DNA of 64,000 bases from Paracoccus sp. (in: a-proteobacteria) (GCF_030538655.1 NZ_JAUNTO010000001.1:248001-312000); one strand, 5' to 3'; positions 24,726 through 33,367 are shown, counted from the stretch's first letter. The notes: a model not told the origin generated them from the sequence alone. Made by a program: numbers and translations.

Positions 24726-27128
24726 ATGCTGACGCTTTTCCGCTGGCTGCTGAGGATCACCATCGGCATGATCGCCGCCTTTGTGGCCGGTGCCGTGCTG
24801 ATCTGGTATTTCGCCATCCGCTCGCTGCCCGATTATGACACCACGATCAGCGTGCCGGGCATCAGCGCGCCGGTAGACATCATCCGCAGCACCGAAAACG
24901 TGCCGCATATCTTTGGGCAGAGCGACGAAGACGTGTTCTTTGCCCTCGGGCTGGCCCATGCGCAGGACCGGCTGTTTCAGATGCTGGCGCTGCGCCGCGC
25001 CGCGCAGGGCCGTCTGTCGGAAATCTATGGCGAACGCACGCTGCCCGCCGACGATCTGGCCCGGCGCATCGGCTTTCAGCGGCTGGCGCAGCAGGCACTG
25101 ACATCGCAGACGCCACAGGCCCGCGCCGCGCTGGACGCCTATGCGCGCGGCGTGAACGAGTGGATTCGCCAGATCAACCAAGGCGCGCGGGGGCGGGGTG
25201 CGCCGGAATTCTTTCTCTATCCCGGCGACATTGCCTATTGGCAGCCCGCCGATTCGCTGGCCATCCTCAAGCTGATGGCGGCGGCCTCCAGCACCGCCAT
25301 GGCGGACGAGGTGCTGCGCGCGCGCCTGTCGCTGGCCGCGCCCGGTCGCGGGGTCGATCTGCTGGCGCCGCCGGGGGGAATGGCGCTGCCGGATTATGCC
25401 GGGCTGTTCCCCGGCGCACGGCTGTTGCCGCCCGAGCGGTTGCCCTTGCCCCCCGGCCGGGCGACCGAACTGGCGGGATTTTTGCCCTCCGATGCCGGGC
25501 TGACGGCCAATGGTTTCGCGGTCGCCCCCAACCGCACCGCCATGGGGGGCGCGATTCTGGCCAATGATCCGCAAGGCCCGCTGACCGCGCCCGGCCTGTG
25601 GTATCTGGCGCGGTTGGATCTGACCTCGGGCGGGGTGATGGGCGGCACGATTCCGGGGCTGCCGCTGGTGCTGTCGGGGCGCAACGCCGCGCTGGCCTGG
25701 GGGATCACCCCCGCCGCGCTGGACGATACCGACGTGCTGATCGAAGAAGTGCAGCCGGGCGACAACAACCGCTATCGCACCGAACAGGGCTGGACCAGCT
25801 TTGACACCGCGCGCGAAATCATCCGCGTTCTGGACGGGCAGGACCGCGCCATCACGCTGCGCAGCACCGTGAACGGGCCGGTGATGACCAGCCCGGCCTT
25901 GGCGCAGGTTGCGCCCGTGGGGCATGTGACCGCGATCAGCTGGACCGGCGCGCGGGCCGATGACGCCAGCTTTTCCGCGCTGCTGGGGCTGATGACGGCG
26001 CGTGACCGCAACGCGGCGGCCCGCGCGCTGACCAGCATGACCGCTCCGGCGCTGAACGTGCTGCTGGCCGATCAGCAGGGCGTCGCCCACATCATCGCCG
26101 GCGCGGTGCCGCGCCGCGACCCGGCCAGCCAGACCGCAGGCCGCCTGCCCGCCCCCGGCTGGGTGCCCGCGAACCGCTGGCAGGGGCAGGAACCGGCCCC
26201 GCAACCCGCGCCTGCCGTTGGTCTTGTCACCGCCACCGGCGAGGGGGCGGGCGGTCCGCGCATGGCCCGCCTTGGCCGGTTGATGAACGACCGCGACATC
26301 CATTCCCGCGACAGCCTGATTGAAACGCAACTGGACATCGTGTCACCGGTGGCGCGGCAGTTGCTGCCGCTGGTCGGGGCGGAACTGTGGTTCACTGGCG
26401 AACCCGCCGCCCCCGGCACGACCGAACGGCAGCGGCAGGATGCGCTTGGCCTGCTGGCCGAATGGGACGGCGCCATGAGCGAACACCTGCCCGAGCCGCT
26501 GATCTATGCCGCCTGGATGGCCGCCTTGCAGGACCGGATGATCCGCGACGAGCTTGGCCCTCTGTCTGACGACATCCGCCGCCTGTATCCGGCCTTTATC
26601 GAGGCCGCCTTCCGCAACACCCGTGGCGCGGCGCGCTGGTGCGACGTGGTGCAAAGCGCCCCGGTCGAGGATTGCGCCACGCTGGCCCGGCAGGCGCTGG
26701 ACGCGGCGATTCTGGACCTGAGCGCCCGCTTTGGTCCCGATGTCACCAGCTGGCGGTGGGGCAACGCGCATGAGGCGCATCAGATCAACCCGGCGCTTGG
26801 CGGCATCCCCGGCCTTGGCTGGGTGGTCAATCTGGTGCAATCGACCTCGGGCGGGGATTTCACGCTGGCGGGGGCAGGATCGGCAGGTTTCGGGCCTGAT
26901 CCGTGGCGGCAGATCACCGGGGCAGGCTATCGCGCGGTCTATGATTTGGCCGACCCGGACAGTTCGGTGTTCGTGATCTCGACCGGGCAATCGGGGCACC
27001 CGCTGTCGCGCCATTATGACGACATGGCCGGGCTGTGGCGGCGGGGCGAATATGTCACCATGTCGCTGGACCCGGCCCTTGCCCGCGCCGCCGCGCGCGG
27101 GATCACCCGGCTGGAACCGGCTCCCTGA
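24726..27128 (+). CDS. Penicillin acylase (S45) family protein, catalytic serine apparently lost
   Basis: An 800-residue N-terminal-nucleophile hydrolase homologue with an N-terminal membrane helix (IGMIAAFVAGAVLIWYFAI). The alpha-chain region is normal (IIRSTENVPHIFGQSDEDVF, FALGLAHAQDRLFQML). At the processing site the family normally has Ser-Asn (ASNGFA or GSNxW); here it reads LTANGFAV, with Ala261 in the serine position and Thr260 before it. The following NDPHL is NDPQG. Self-cleavage and acylase activity are therefore doubtful. Later blocks (WGITPAALDDTDVLIEEV, SWTGARADD) are intact. The start at 24726 is the best of several; 24654 is an alternative. Confidence 0.85.
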   Translation: MLTLFRWLLRITIGMIAAFVAGAVLIWYFAIRSLPDYDTTISVPGISAPVDIIRSTENVPHIFGQSDEDVFFALGLAHAQDRLFQMLALRRAAQGRLSEIYGERTLPADDLARRIGFQRLAQQALTSQTPQARAALDAYARGVNEWIRQINQGARGRGAPEFFLYPGDIAYWQPADSLAILKLMAAASSTAMADEVLRARLSLAAPGRGVDLLAPPGGMALPDYAGLFPGARLLPPERLPLPPGRATELAGFLPSDAGLTANGFAVAPNRTAMGGAILANDPQGPLTAPGLWYLARLDLTSGGVMGGTIPGLPLVLSGRNAALAWGITPAALDDTDVLIEEVQPGDNNRYRTEQGWTSFDTAREIIRVLDGQDRAITLRSTVNGPVMTSPALAQVAPVGHVTAISWTGARADDASFSALLGLMTARDRNAAARALTSMTAPALNVLLADQQGVAHIIAGAVPRRDPASQTAGRLPAPGWVPANRWQGQEPAPQPAPAVGLVTATGEGAGGPRMARLGRLMNDRDIHSRDSLIETQLDIVSPVARQLLPLVGAELWFTGEPAAPGTTERQRQDALGLLAEWDGAMSEHLPEPLIYAAWMAALQDRMIRDELGPLSDDIRRLYPAFIEAAFRNTRGAARWCDVVQSAPVEDCATLARQALDAAILDLSARFGPDVTSWRWGNAHEAHQINPALGGIPGLGWVVNLVQSTSGGDFTLAGAGSAGFGPDPWRQITGAGYRAVYDLADPDSSVFVISTGQSGHPLSRHYDDMAGLWRRGEYVTMSLDPALARAAARGITRLEPAP

Positions 27129-27182
27129 TCCGGCACCACCCGCCCCCGGCGCCACCGCGCATTCATGAGTCCGCGACATAAC

Positions 27183-27200
27183 GACAAGCTGAAACTTGTC
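27183..27200. promoter_or_regulatory. Inverted repeat upstream of the alcohol dehydrogenase
   Basis: GACAAG (27183-27188) and CTTGTC (27195-27200) are a perfect inverted repeat with a six-base centre, 75 bases before the dehydrogenase start. It is a likely operator; the binding protein is unknown and no regulator gene is next to it. Confidence 0.4.
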
Positions 27201-27274
27201 ATAGTCAGCCGGGCGTTTTGCGCTATCATCGCGCCACGACCGGCAGTTTGCCGGCACCCGGAAGGAGAAATCCC

Positions 27275-28294
27275 ATGTATGCCACCGTCATGCACGGTCC
27301 GCGCGATGTGCGGTTTGAACAGGTCGAAGACCCCAAAATCCTGAAGCCCACCGATGCCATCATCCAGCTTGCCGCAACCTGCATCTGCGGATCAGACCTG
27401 TGGCCCTATCGCGGGGCGCAGGCGCTGGATCAGCCGATGCATATGGGGCACGAATATTGCGGCACCGTGATCGAGGTCGGTTCCGAGGTGAAAACCCTGC
27501 GCCCCGGTCAGTTCGTCGTGGGCAGCTTTTGTCTGTCGGACAACACCTGTCCGCATTGCCAGTTCGGGTTCCAGTCATCCTGCGTGCAGCGCGAATTCAT
27601 GCTGGGCGCGCAGGCCCCCTTTGCCCGCGTGGCGCTGGCCGACGGCACGCTGGTCGCGACGGAACACACGCCCGACGCCGACATGATCCCGCATATGCTG
27701 GCCGTGTCGGATGTGCTGGGGACGGGCTGGTATGCCGCCGTTGCATCGGGCGTGCGTCCGGGCGGCACGGCGGTCGTGGTGGGTGACGGCGCGGTGGGGC
27801 TGATGGGCGTCATGGCCGCGAAGCAGCTGGGCGCGGAACGCATCATCGCCATGTCGCGCCACGAACCCCGGCAGAAACTGGCGCTGGAGTTCGGCGCAAC
27901 CGACATCGTGGCCGAACGCGGTGCCGATGGCATCGCCCGTATCATGGACCTGACCGACGGGGTGGGCGCGGAATCGGTGCTGGAATGCGTCGGCATGGCG
28001 GAATCCATGGAGCAGGCCATGGGTGTCTGCCGTCCGGGCGGCACCATCGGCTATGTCGGCGTGCCGCATGGGGTTAATCTGGAAGGGCAGCAACTGTTCT
28101 TTAAACAACAGCGGATGCTGGGCGGTCCGGCCCCGGTGCGCCGCTTCCTGCCCGACCTGATGGCCCGCGTGCTGGACCGCCAGATCCAGCCCGGCAAGGT
28201 CTTTGATCTGGTCCTGCCACTGGCCGAGGTCGCCGAGGGCTATAAAGCCATGGACGAACGCCGCGCCATCAAGACGATGCTGACGGTATCGTAA
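27275..28294 (+). CDS. Zinc-dependent alcohol dehydrogenase (MDR family)
   Basis: A 339-residue medium-chain dehydrogenase. The catalytic zinc ligands are in ATCICGSDLWPYRG and MGHEYCGTVIEVG. Of the structural zinc site only a reduced set is visible (NTCPHCQFGFQSSC), close to the standard four-cysteine lobe. The nucleotide-binding motif is GDGAVGLMGVMAAKQLGAE. It has an AAGGAG site. It resembles glutathione-independent formaldehyde or broad-substrate dehydrogenases, but the substrate cannot be read from sequence. The inverted repeat upstream suggests regulation. Confidence 0.92.
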   Translation: MYATVMHGPRDVRFEQVEDPKILKPTDAIIQLAATCICGSDLWPYRGAQALDQPMHMGHEYCGTVIEVGSEVKTLRPGQFVVGSFCLSDNTCPHCQFGFQSSCVQREFMLGAQAPFARVALADGTLVATEHTPDADMIPHMLAVSDVLGTGWYAAVASGVRPGGTAVVVGDGAVGLMGVMAAKQLGAERIIAMSRHEPRQKLALEFGATDIVAERGADGIARIMDLTDGVGAESVLECVGMAESMEQAMGVCRPGGTIGYVGVPHGVNLEGQQLFFKQQRMLGGPAPVRRFLPDLMARVLDRQIQPGKVFDLVLPLAEVAEGYKAMDERRAIKTMLTVS

Positions 28295-28661
28295 CCATCA
28301 AACCGCCGCGCCGGTCGATCTGGCGTGGCGGTGCCCATGTGGCAGCGGGGGGCGGTTGCGTTTGTGCACCGCTGTCGGATGCGCTGGCGCAGCAAACCGG
28401 CCCAGGGCGCGGCGGTGCCTTTGCGCATGACCACACCCGTTGGTGCCGGATTTCATCAGCAATCCCCCGCTTACCACAGTCGCACAGGCTGCCCGCACCA
28501 GTGTTTCTGCCGGTGGAAAATGGTCCCGGTGGCAGCGGCGGATCAAATCAGCCCATATGCGGACGGTGTATCACCGCGACGTTCACCAACCTCAGCACAT
28601 TGTTTTATCGCTTGCGCCACGGGATGCCCCACTCATCTGCAAACAGCGCAAAGCCGGGCAG
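28295..28661. other. Intergenic stretch with no supported gene
   Basis: This 367-base gap lies between convergent dehydrogenase and GGDEF genes. Short frames exist on both strands but are histidine/arginine/cysteine-rich without good ribosome binding sites or recognisable domains. I see no T-tract hairpin. It may hold a decayed gene, but nothing supports one in particular. Confidence 0.5.
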
Positions 28662-29675
28662 TCAGCCGTCGTGCAGCGTCGCCCTGCCCCGCCCCGCGTT
28701 CTTGGAGGCATACAGCGCTTCGTCGGCATCGGACAGCATCCGTTCCGGGTTCGGGTGGCGATAGCGCGACGAAATGGCGATGCCGATACTGGCCGAGACC
28801 TGGCAGGCGTTGCCATCCACCTCGACCGGCTGTTCGATGCCGCTGATGATGCGGCGGGACAGCGCGTTCAGCGCCTCGGGGGCGGTGGTGCCGGACAGGA
28901 TCAGCACGAATTCATCCCCGCCCACCCGCGCCACCGTGTCATTGCTGCGGGTCGCGGCGCGCAGCACATCGGCGACGTGGATCAGCACCTCATCGCCCGC
29001 GGCATGGCCCAGACGGTCGTTCACCTCTTTGAAGCGGTCCAGATCCAGATGCGCCAGCGCAAAGCCGCCACGCTCGCCCTGCCCCCGCGCCGCCTCGGCG
29101 GAACGAAGGGCGACCGACAGCGCCAGTTCCAGCCCGCGCCGGTTGTAAAGCCCGGTCAGCGGATCGGTGAAGGCCTGAATTTCCGCCGCCTCGCGCGCTT
29201 CTTCCAGGCGGAGGTTAAAGCGGGACAGTTCGTCCATGACGGCACGGTTCGCCTCGTGCAGAAACATCAGCTCCATCGCCAGTTCCGGCGGGGCAAAGTC
29301 GCCATCGGTCAGGGCCAGATCGCGCACCGCATCAGCCAGCCCGATGCCGAACCCCAGATTGACCAGCAGCGCACCATCATTCAACGGCACCGCATGGCCG
29401 CGCAACGACAGGCCCGGCGGCTGCGTCATTCGCAAAAACACCCGGTCCCCACGCCGCGCCGCTGCCGCCAGCACGATCAGATCATCCTCGGCCGAGACGG
29501 GCCGCGTCAGCACAAAGGCATCGCTCAGCCGCTGGCAATCTTCGGGCAACAGCTTGCGCAACGTCGGCCCGGCCCCCAGCACCGCGCCATCGGCATCCAA
29601 CCGCAGGTGCATCGGCAACAAGGCATCCAGCGCTGCAAGGGCCATGGCGATGGCGGGGGGCAAGGCGCCGCTCAT
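28662..29675 (-). CDS. GGDEF diguanylate cyclase coupled to an H-NOX-like protein
   Basis: A 337-residue protein. The N-terminal part (residues 20-150) resembles the H-NOX-associated / PAS-like domain of such cyclases (MHLRLDADGAVLGAGPTL, LLVNLGFGIG). A short coiled-coil linker (LSRFNLRLEEAREAAEIQ) leads to the GGDEF domain: DPLTGLYNRRGLELAL, LDLDRFKEVNDRLGHAAGDE and the active site ARVGGDEFVLIL. The product-inhibition site RSND is present five residues before GGDEF. It overlaps the H-NOX-like gene by four bases, so the two are probably a sensor-output pair. Confidence 0.93.
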   Translation of the reverse strand: MSGALPPAIAMALAALDALLPMHLRLDADGAVLGAGPTLRKLLPEDCQRLSDAFVLTRPVSAEDDLIVLAAAARRGDRVFLRMTQPPGLSLRGHAVPLNDGALLVNLGFGIGLADAVRDLALTDGDFAPPELAMELMFLHEANRAVMDELSRFNLRLEEAREAAEIQAFTDPLTGLYNRRGLELALSVALRSAEAARGQGERGGFALAHLDLDRFKEVNDRLGHAAGDEVLIHVADVLRAATRSNDTVARVGGDEFVLILSGTTAPEALNALSRRIISGIEQPVEVDGNACQVSASIGIAISSRYRHPNPERMLSDADEALYASKNAGRGRATLHDG

Positions 29676-30250
29676 CTTGCCGCCTCGGGCGCGGGGAACG
29701 CGCCCAGTTCAAAGGCGCGGCCTTCGGCAAAGGCATCATCGGAAATCTGCACCCGCACGCCGTTACCCTCGACCGCGATCAAGCCAAGCGCGCCGTAATC
29801 GTCGGCCATCGCGCGGATCAGCCCCGCCATCACACTGCGCCATTCGTTGAAACAGTCCGGCATCACCACGCGCAATTCATCCCCCGATTTCGGCTCGATC
29901 CGAATGCGCGGCATCCCCAGATCCGGGATCACCATATGCGCCCGGCCCGGCCATTCTTCCAGCGAGAACAGGAAATCCGCGAAATCACGCCCCGAAAACC
30001 GCAGCAGCCGCCGCAAGGGTTCGCGCGCCGCCAGCCACGCGCCCAGATCCTCAAGCAATTCGGCCTCGGGCTTGTCCAGCCGCAGCGCCGCCTGATTGAT
30101 AAGCCCAAAGCTGACTGCATCGGGATAGTTGCGGATCGTCTGAAAGCCGCGCGCATCAATCCCCGAGGCCCCGGCGACATCATGCCAGAACGAATCGCCA
30201 TAGGTATGGCGCAGGAAACCTTCGATCGAGCGATTTATCAATCCGTGCAT
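29672..30250 (-). CDS. H-NOX (heme NO-binding) domain protein lacking the canonical heme ligand
   Basis: A 192-residue H-NOX-fold protein, the expected NO/O2 sensor partner of the downstream GGDEF cyclase. The opening MHGLINRSIEGFLRHTYGD is a strong H-NOX signature. However, the position that aligns without gaps to proximal His102 is Pro101 (SLEEWPGRAHMV), and the YxSxR heme-propionate motif at 131-135 reads PDCFN. His105 is the only nearby histidine. Either heme is bound in another way or this is a heme-free variant. The ATG at 30250 has AAGGGGG upstream. The family call is firm; heme binding is doubtful. Confidence 0.87.
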   Translation of the reverse strand: MHGLINRSIEGFLRHTYGDSFWHDVAGASGIDARGFQTIRNYPDAVSFGLINQAALRLDKPEAELLEDLGAWLAAREPLRRLLRFSGRDFADFLFSLEEWPGRAHMVIPDLGMPRIRIEPKSGDELRVVMPDCFNEWRSVMAGLIRAMADDYGALGLIAVEGNGVRVQISDDAFAEGRAFELGAFPAPEAAR

Positions 30251-30286
30251 TGTGCCCCCTTGCACAGCGGAACTAGCACTAAATTG

Positions 30287-30301
30287 TTAATAATTCGATA
30301 A
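30287..30301. promoter_or_regulatory. CtrA-like site upstream of the H-NOX operon
   Basis: On the minus strand TTATCGAATTATTAAC fits TTAA-N7-TTAAC with one change in the first half. It lies about 40 bases before the H-NOX-like start in an AT-rich promoter region. Confidence 0.35.
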
Positions 30302-30333
30302 GCCGATACGTGGATTGCGGCGATGTGATCGCC

Positions 30334-30624
30334 TTAATCCGCCGACCACCCGGCACTGCCCGGCCCGGCCAGAACGGTGCGCGCGGCCATCACCGCCTCT
30401 GGCCGGATGCCGGTGCTGGCCGCGAAATCCAGCACACGGCGGTCGTCCTCAAGGATGAAATCCAGCACGAACTGCCCCAGATCGGGGCTGGTGGCCAGGT
30501 GCCGCAGATCTTCGGGGCGCAGCCCGGCATTCGCCAGCAAAGCCTGCACCATCTCGGGGTCGGCGGCGATAAAGCCCAACGCCTCGACCGCCAGATCGCG
30601 GGCGCTGTCCTGCGTCCATGTCAT
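30334..30624 (-). CDS. DUF3572 family protein
   Basis: A 96-residue helical protein of the DUF3572 family, common in alphaproteobacteria. Diagnostic segments are AVEALGFIAADPEMVQALL, GLRPEDLRHLATSPDLGQFV and LDFILEDDRRVLDFAASTGI. No membrane segment or catalytic motif is visible. In this order next to pleD-like genes it is typical of Rhodobacterales. It is divergent from the PleD-like gene. Function unknown. Confidence 0.9.
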   Translation of the reverse strand: MTWTQDSARDLAVEALGFIAADPEMVQALLANAGLRPEDLRHLATSPDLGQFVLDFILEDDRRVLDFAASTGIRPEAVMAARTVLAGPGSAGWSAD

Positions 30625-30735
30625 CGGATCTGCCCTATGGTTTTTTCGTCACTGCGTTCAGATCGAAAGGGTTTATTAAACATTTGCTGCCAAGGTGCCA
30701 ATCACAGGCAGGCGTGTAAAGGACGCAACGCAAGA

Positions 30736-32124
30736 ATGACAGGCCGTATCCTTATCGTGGACGGATTGGCAACGAACCGCCTTGTGCTCAAGGGGCGGTT
30801 GACGCCTGCCAGCTATGACATCGCTACCGCCGCCACTCTGCCCGAGGCGATGGCGCGGCTGCGTGCCTTCGCGCCCGATCTGGTCATTGTGGGCGAGGCG
30901 GTGCCGGACCATGATTGCGCCGCGATCTGCGCGATGATCCGTGACGATTGCGGTCAGGACGGGGCGGCGATCATCGCGCTGTGCCCGACCGATCAGCGAC
31001 TGGCGGTGATGCGGGCCGGCGCCTCGGCGGTGCTGGAACCGCGCGGGGATGCGCTGCTGTTGCTGGCGCGCATCCGCGGCCTGCTGCGCAACAGTGCCAG
31101 CGTCGATCTGCCACGCGCCTTTGCCGAATCGCAGGTGCCGTTTCAGCATGGCCGCACAGCAGGCAGGTTGCCGCATATCGTGCTGGTGGCGGAAACGCCC
31201 TCGCAGGCTCTGGGCTGGAAACATGCGCTGTCGCAGCGCCTGCGCTATCGCTTTTCGGTGCAGGATGCGGGGCAGGCTCTGGCCTCGGTCGCGCGGGGCG
31301 AGGCGGGCGACCTGTATCTGATCGCCGCCGACCTTGACCAGCGTAGCGAGGGGCTGCGCCTGCTGTCGGAACTGCGCTCGCGCGTCGCGTCACGCGATGC
31401 GGCCTTTGTGATCGCCGCCCCCCCTGATCGGCCGGAAATGGCCGCCATCGCGCTGGATCTGGGCGCGGGCGAAACGCTGGGGCCTGATCTGGCCACCCCC
31501 GAGATGATCGAGATGACCGTGCTGGCGCTGCGCGAACAGATCGTGCGCAAACGCCACGCCGACGAACGCCGGGCCGAGGCGCGTCAAAGCATCGCCTGGT
31601 CGCTGGTCGATCCGCTGACCAGTCTCTATAACCGCCGCTTCGCCCTGCCCCGGCTGCGCCAGATGATCGCCGAAACACAGGCGCGCGGCGGCGAATGTGC
31701 CCTTCTGGCCCTGGATGTGGACCGCTTCAAGCAGATCAACGACCAGCACGGCCACGCCGCCGGAGACGCGGTTCTGGCCGAAATCGCCGCCCGGATTCAA
31801 TCGGTTGCCGGTCCGGTCGGCCCCGTCGCGCGCTTTGGCGGTGAAGAATTTCTGGTGCTGCTGCCCGACACCGCCGCACCTCAGGCCACCCGCTGCGCCG
31901 AAGCCATCCGCCACGCCGTCATGTCCACCCCGATCCCCCTGCCACGGGCTGCGGACAGCCGGGCGCTGTTCGTCACCGTCTCGATCGGCGTAGCGACCTT
32001 TGGCGCGCACCCCGGTCAAACCGACGCCGAGCATGAAACCGATTCGCTGCTGGAACGTGCCGATCAGGCAATGCGCGCGGCCAAATCCGGCGGGCGCAAC
32101 CGCTGTATGCTGGCCGCCGCCTGA
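30736..32124 (+). CDS. PleD-like diguanylate cyclase with two degenerate receiver domains
   Basis: A 462-residue protein with REC-REC-GGDEF layout. The GGDEF domain looks active: DPLTSLYNRRFALPRL, LDVDRFKQINDQHGHAAGD and ARFGGEEFLVLL (368-372). Receiver one has lost its key residues: the acidic pair is ILIVDG (Asp9-Gly10), the phosphoacceptor position is Gly53 (DLVIVGEAVP) and the lysine position is Glu101 (LEP). Receiver two (from about 145) also lacks an acceptor (DLYLIAADL). The RxxD inhibition site before GGEEF is absent (AGPVGPVARF). The ATG at 30736 matches the family start. Confidence 0.92.
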   Translation: MTGRILIVDGLATNRLVLKGRLTPASYDIATAATLPEAMARLRAFAPDLVIVGEAVPDHDCAAICAMIRDDCGQDGAAIIALCPTDQRLAVMRAGASAVLEPRGDALLLLARIRGLLRNSASVDLPRAFAESQVPFQHGRTAGRLPHIVLVAETPSQALGWKHALSQRLRYRFSVQDAGQALASVARGEAGDLYLIAADLDQRSEGLRLLSELRSRVASRDAAFVIAAPPDRPEMAAIALDLGAGETLGPDLATPEMIEMTVLALREQIVRKRHADERRAEARQSIAWSLVDPLTSLYNRRFALPRLRQMIAETQARGGECALLALDVDRFKQINDQHGHAAGDAVLAEIAARIQSVAGPVGPVARFGGEEFLVLLPDTAAPQATRCAEAIRHAVMSTPIPLPRAADSRALFVTVSIGVATFGAHPGQTDAEHETDSLLERADQAMRAAKSGGRNRCMLAAA

Positions 32125-32195
32125 GCGTCTTGCAAACCCGTGACAATCCGCACAAGCCTGACCTATATTGCGGCACGGTTTTCAGGGACACATAT

Positions 32196-32597
32196 ATGAG
32201 CGGACACAGCGACACCCCGGAACGGCAGACCGGCCTCGCGATGCGGCGCGGTTTCATGGGTAAATGCCCCTCATGCGGCGAGGGGCGGTTGCTGCACAGC
32301 TACCTCAAGGTCAATGATACCTGCCCGGCCTGCGGCGAAGCCATGCACCATCAGCGCGCCGACGACGGCCCGGCCTATCTGACCATCCTGATCGTATCGC
32401 ACCTTGGCGCGCCGCTGCTGCTGTGGGTCTATATGGCGTTCCGCCCGTCGCCCATGACGATGCTGATCGGCTTCAGCCTGGCGTCGGTGGCTCTGTCGCT
32501 GCTGCTGCTGCCGCGGATCAAGGGCGCGATGGTCGGGCTGCAATGGGCGCGGCGGATGCACGGTTTCGGCACCAGTGCCGAACCCGATTCGGCATGA
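32196..32597 (+). CDS. DUF983 membrane protein
   Basis: A 133-residue protein with a zinc-ribbon-like N-terminus (CPSCGEGRLL and CPACGEAMHH) followed by two membrane helices (LTILIVSHLGAPLLLWVYMA and TMLIGFSLASVALSLLLL). This is the DUF983 layout, common in alphaproteobacteria and often near cytochrome oxidase or NUDIX genes. The ATG at 32196 follows GGGACACATAT; an upstream ATG at 32130 lacks a site. Its stop overlaps the NUDIX start (ATGA), so the two are coupled. Function unknown. Confidence 0.92.
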   Translation: MSGHSDTPERQTGLAMRRGFMGKCPSCGEGRLLHSYLKVNDTCPACGEAMHHQRADDGPAYLTILIVSHLGAPLLLWVYMAFRPSPMTMLIGFSLASVALSLLLLPRIKGAMVGLQWARRMHGFGTSAEPDSA

Positions 32598-33280
32598 CCG
32601 ACACCGCCCCGCCGATCCGCGACGCGGCCACGGTGCTGCTGATCCGCCGCGATCAGGGCGCGCCCAGTGTGCTGATGGGGATGCGCGGCGCCAAGGCGGT
32701 GTTCATGCCGTCGAAATACGTCTTTCCGGGCGGCGCCGTTGATGCCGAGGATACCGCCCTGCCACTGGCCCGCCCGCTGGCCGCGCCGCATCATAACCGC
32801 CTGCTGGCCGAGCCACGTGACAACGCCCCCACCAACCCTGCCGCCTTGGCCGGTGCCGCCCTGCGCGAACTGGCCGAAGAAACCGGCCTGCTGCTGGGGC
32901 GCCCCGGTGCCGGATGCGCCCTACCCGGCTTTGGCCCGGCCGGGCTGATCCCCGATGCGGGGGCGCTGCATTTCGTCTTTCGCGCCATCACTCCGCCGGG
33001 CCGCCCGCGCCGCTTTGACGCGCGCTTCTTTCTGGCCGACGCCACCGATGTCGCGGGCGATCCTGAGGATTTCAGCGCAGCCTGCGACGAACTCTCCCAT
33101 CTGCACTGGGTGCCGCTTGCTCAGGCGCGGGCGCTGAACCTGCCCTTCATCACCGAAGTCGTGCTGGCCGAAGTCGCCGAGCTGATCCACAGCGCCGACC
33201 ACGGCCCGCTGCCCATCCCCGACAGCGTGCCGTTTTTCGACAACCGCAGCACCAACCCGCGCTTTGCGCAAATCACCTGA
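32594..33280 (+). CDS. NUDIX hydrolase
   Basis: A 228-residue NUDIX hydrolase of the large-insert (NUDT7/19-like) type. The NUDIX box ends AALRELAEETGLLLG, preceded by YVFPGGAVDAED; a 35-residue insert separates the glycines from the REUXEE part. Such proteins often act on CoA or other nucleotide diphosphates. It starts at the ATG at 32594 inside the DUF983 stop. Substrate not determined from sequence. Confidence 0.9.
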   Translation: MTDTAPPIRDAATVLLIRRDQGAPSVLMGMRGAKAVFMPSKYVFPGGAVDAEDTALPLARPLAAPHHNRLLAEPRDNAPTNPAALAGAALRELAEETGLLLGRPGAGCALPGFGPAGLIPDAGALHFVFRAITPPGRPRRFDARFFLADATDVAGDPEDFSAACDELSHLHWVPLAQARALNLPFITEVVLAEVAELIHSADHGPLPIPDSVPFFDNRSTNPRFAQIT

Positions 33281-33301
33281 CGCCCACAGTTTCGCACGCA
33301 G

Positions 33302-33358
33302 GCATCTTCTGTCCAGAAATATCCTCGGGGGTCCGGGGGTGGAAAACCCCCGGCTTGG
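33302..33358. repeat. Dispersed intergenic repeat, copy between convergent genes
   Basis: CATCTTCTGTCCAGAAATAT, then CCTCGGGGGTCCGGGGG, then a hairpin partner CCCCCGG. The stem CCGGGGG/CCCCCGG has a seven-base loop. It lies between the NUDIX and PaaG-type genes, which converge, and may act as a bidirectional terminator. Confidence 0.65.
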
Positions 33359-33367
33359 GGTGCGACC

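Noticed and set aside
24615-26330. 571-codon minus-strand frame opposite the penicillin acylase homologue
   Set aside because: Arginine/glycine/histidine-rich shadow; plus strand has clear family motifs.
28295-28661. Small genes in the gap between the dehydrogenase and the GGDEF gene
   Set aside because: Frames of 60-140 codons exist on both strands but have shadow-like composition and no ribosome binding sites.
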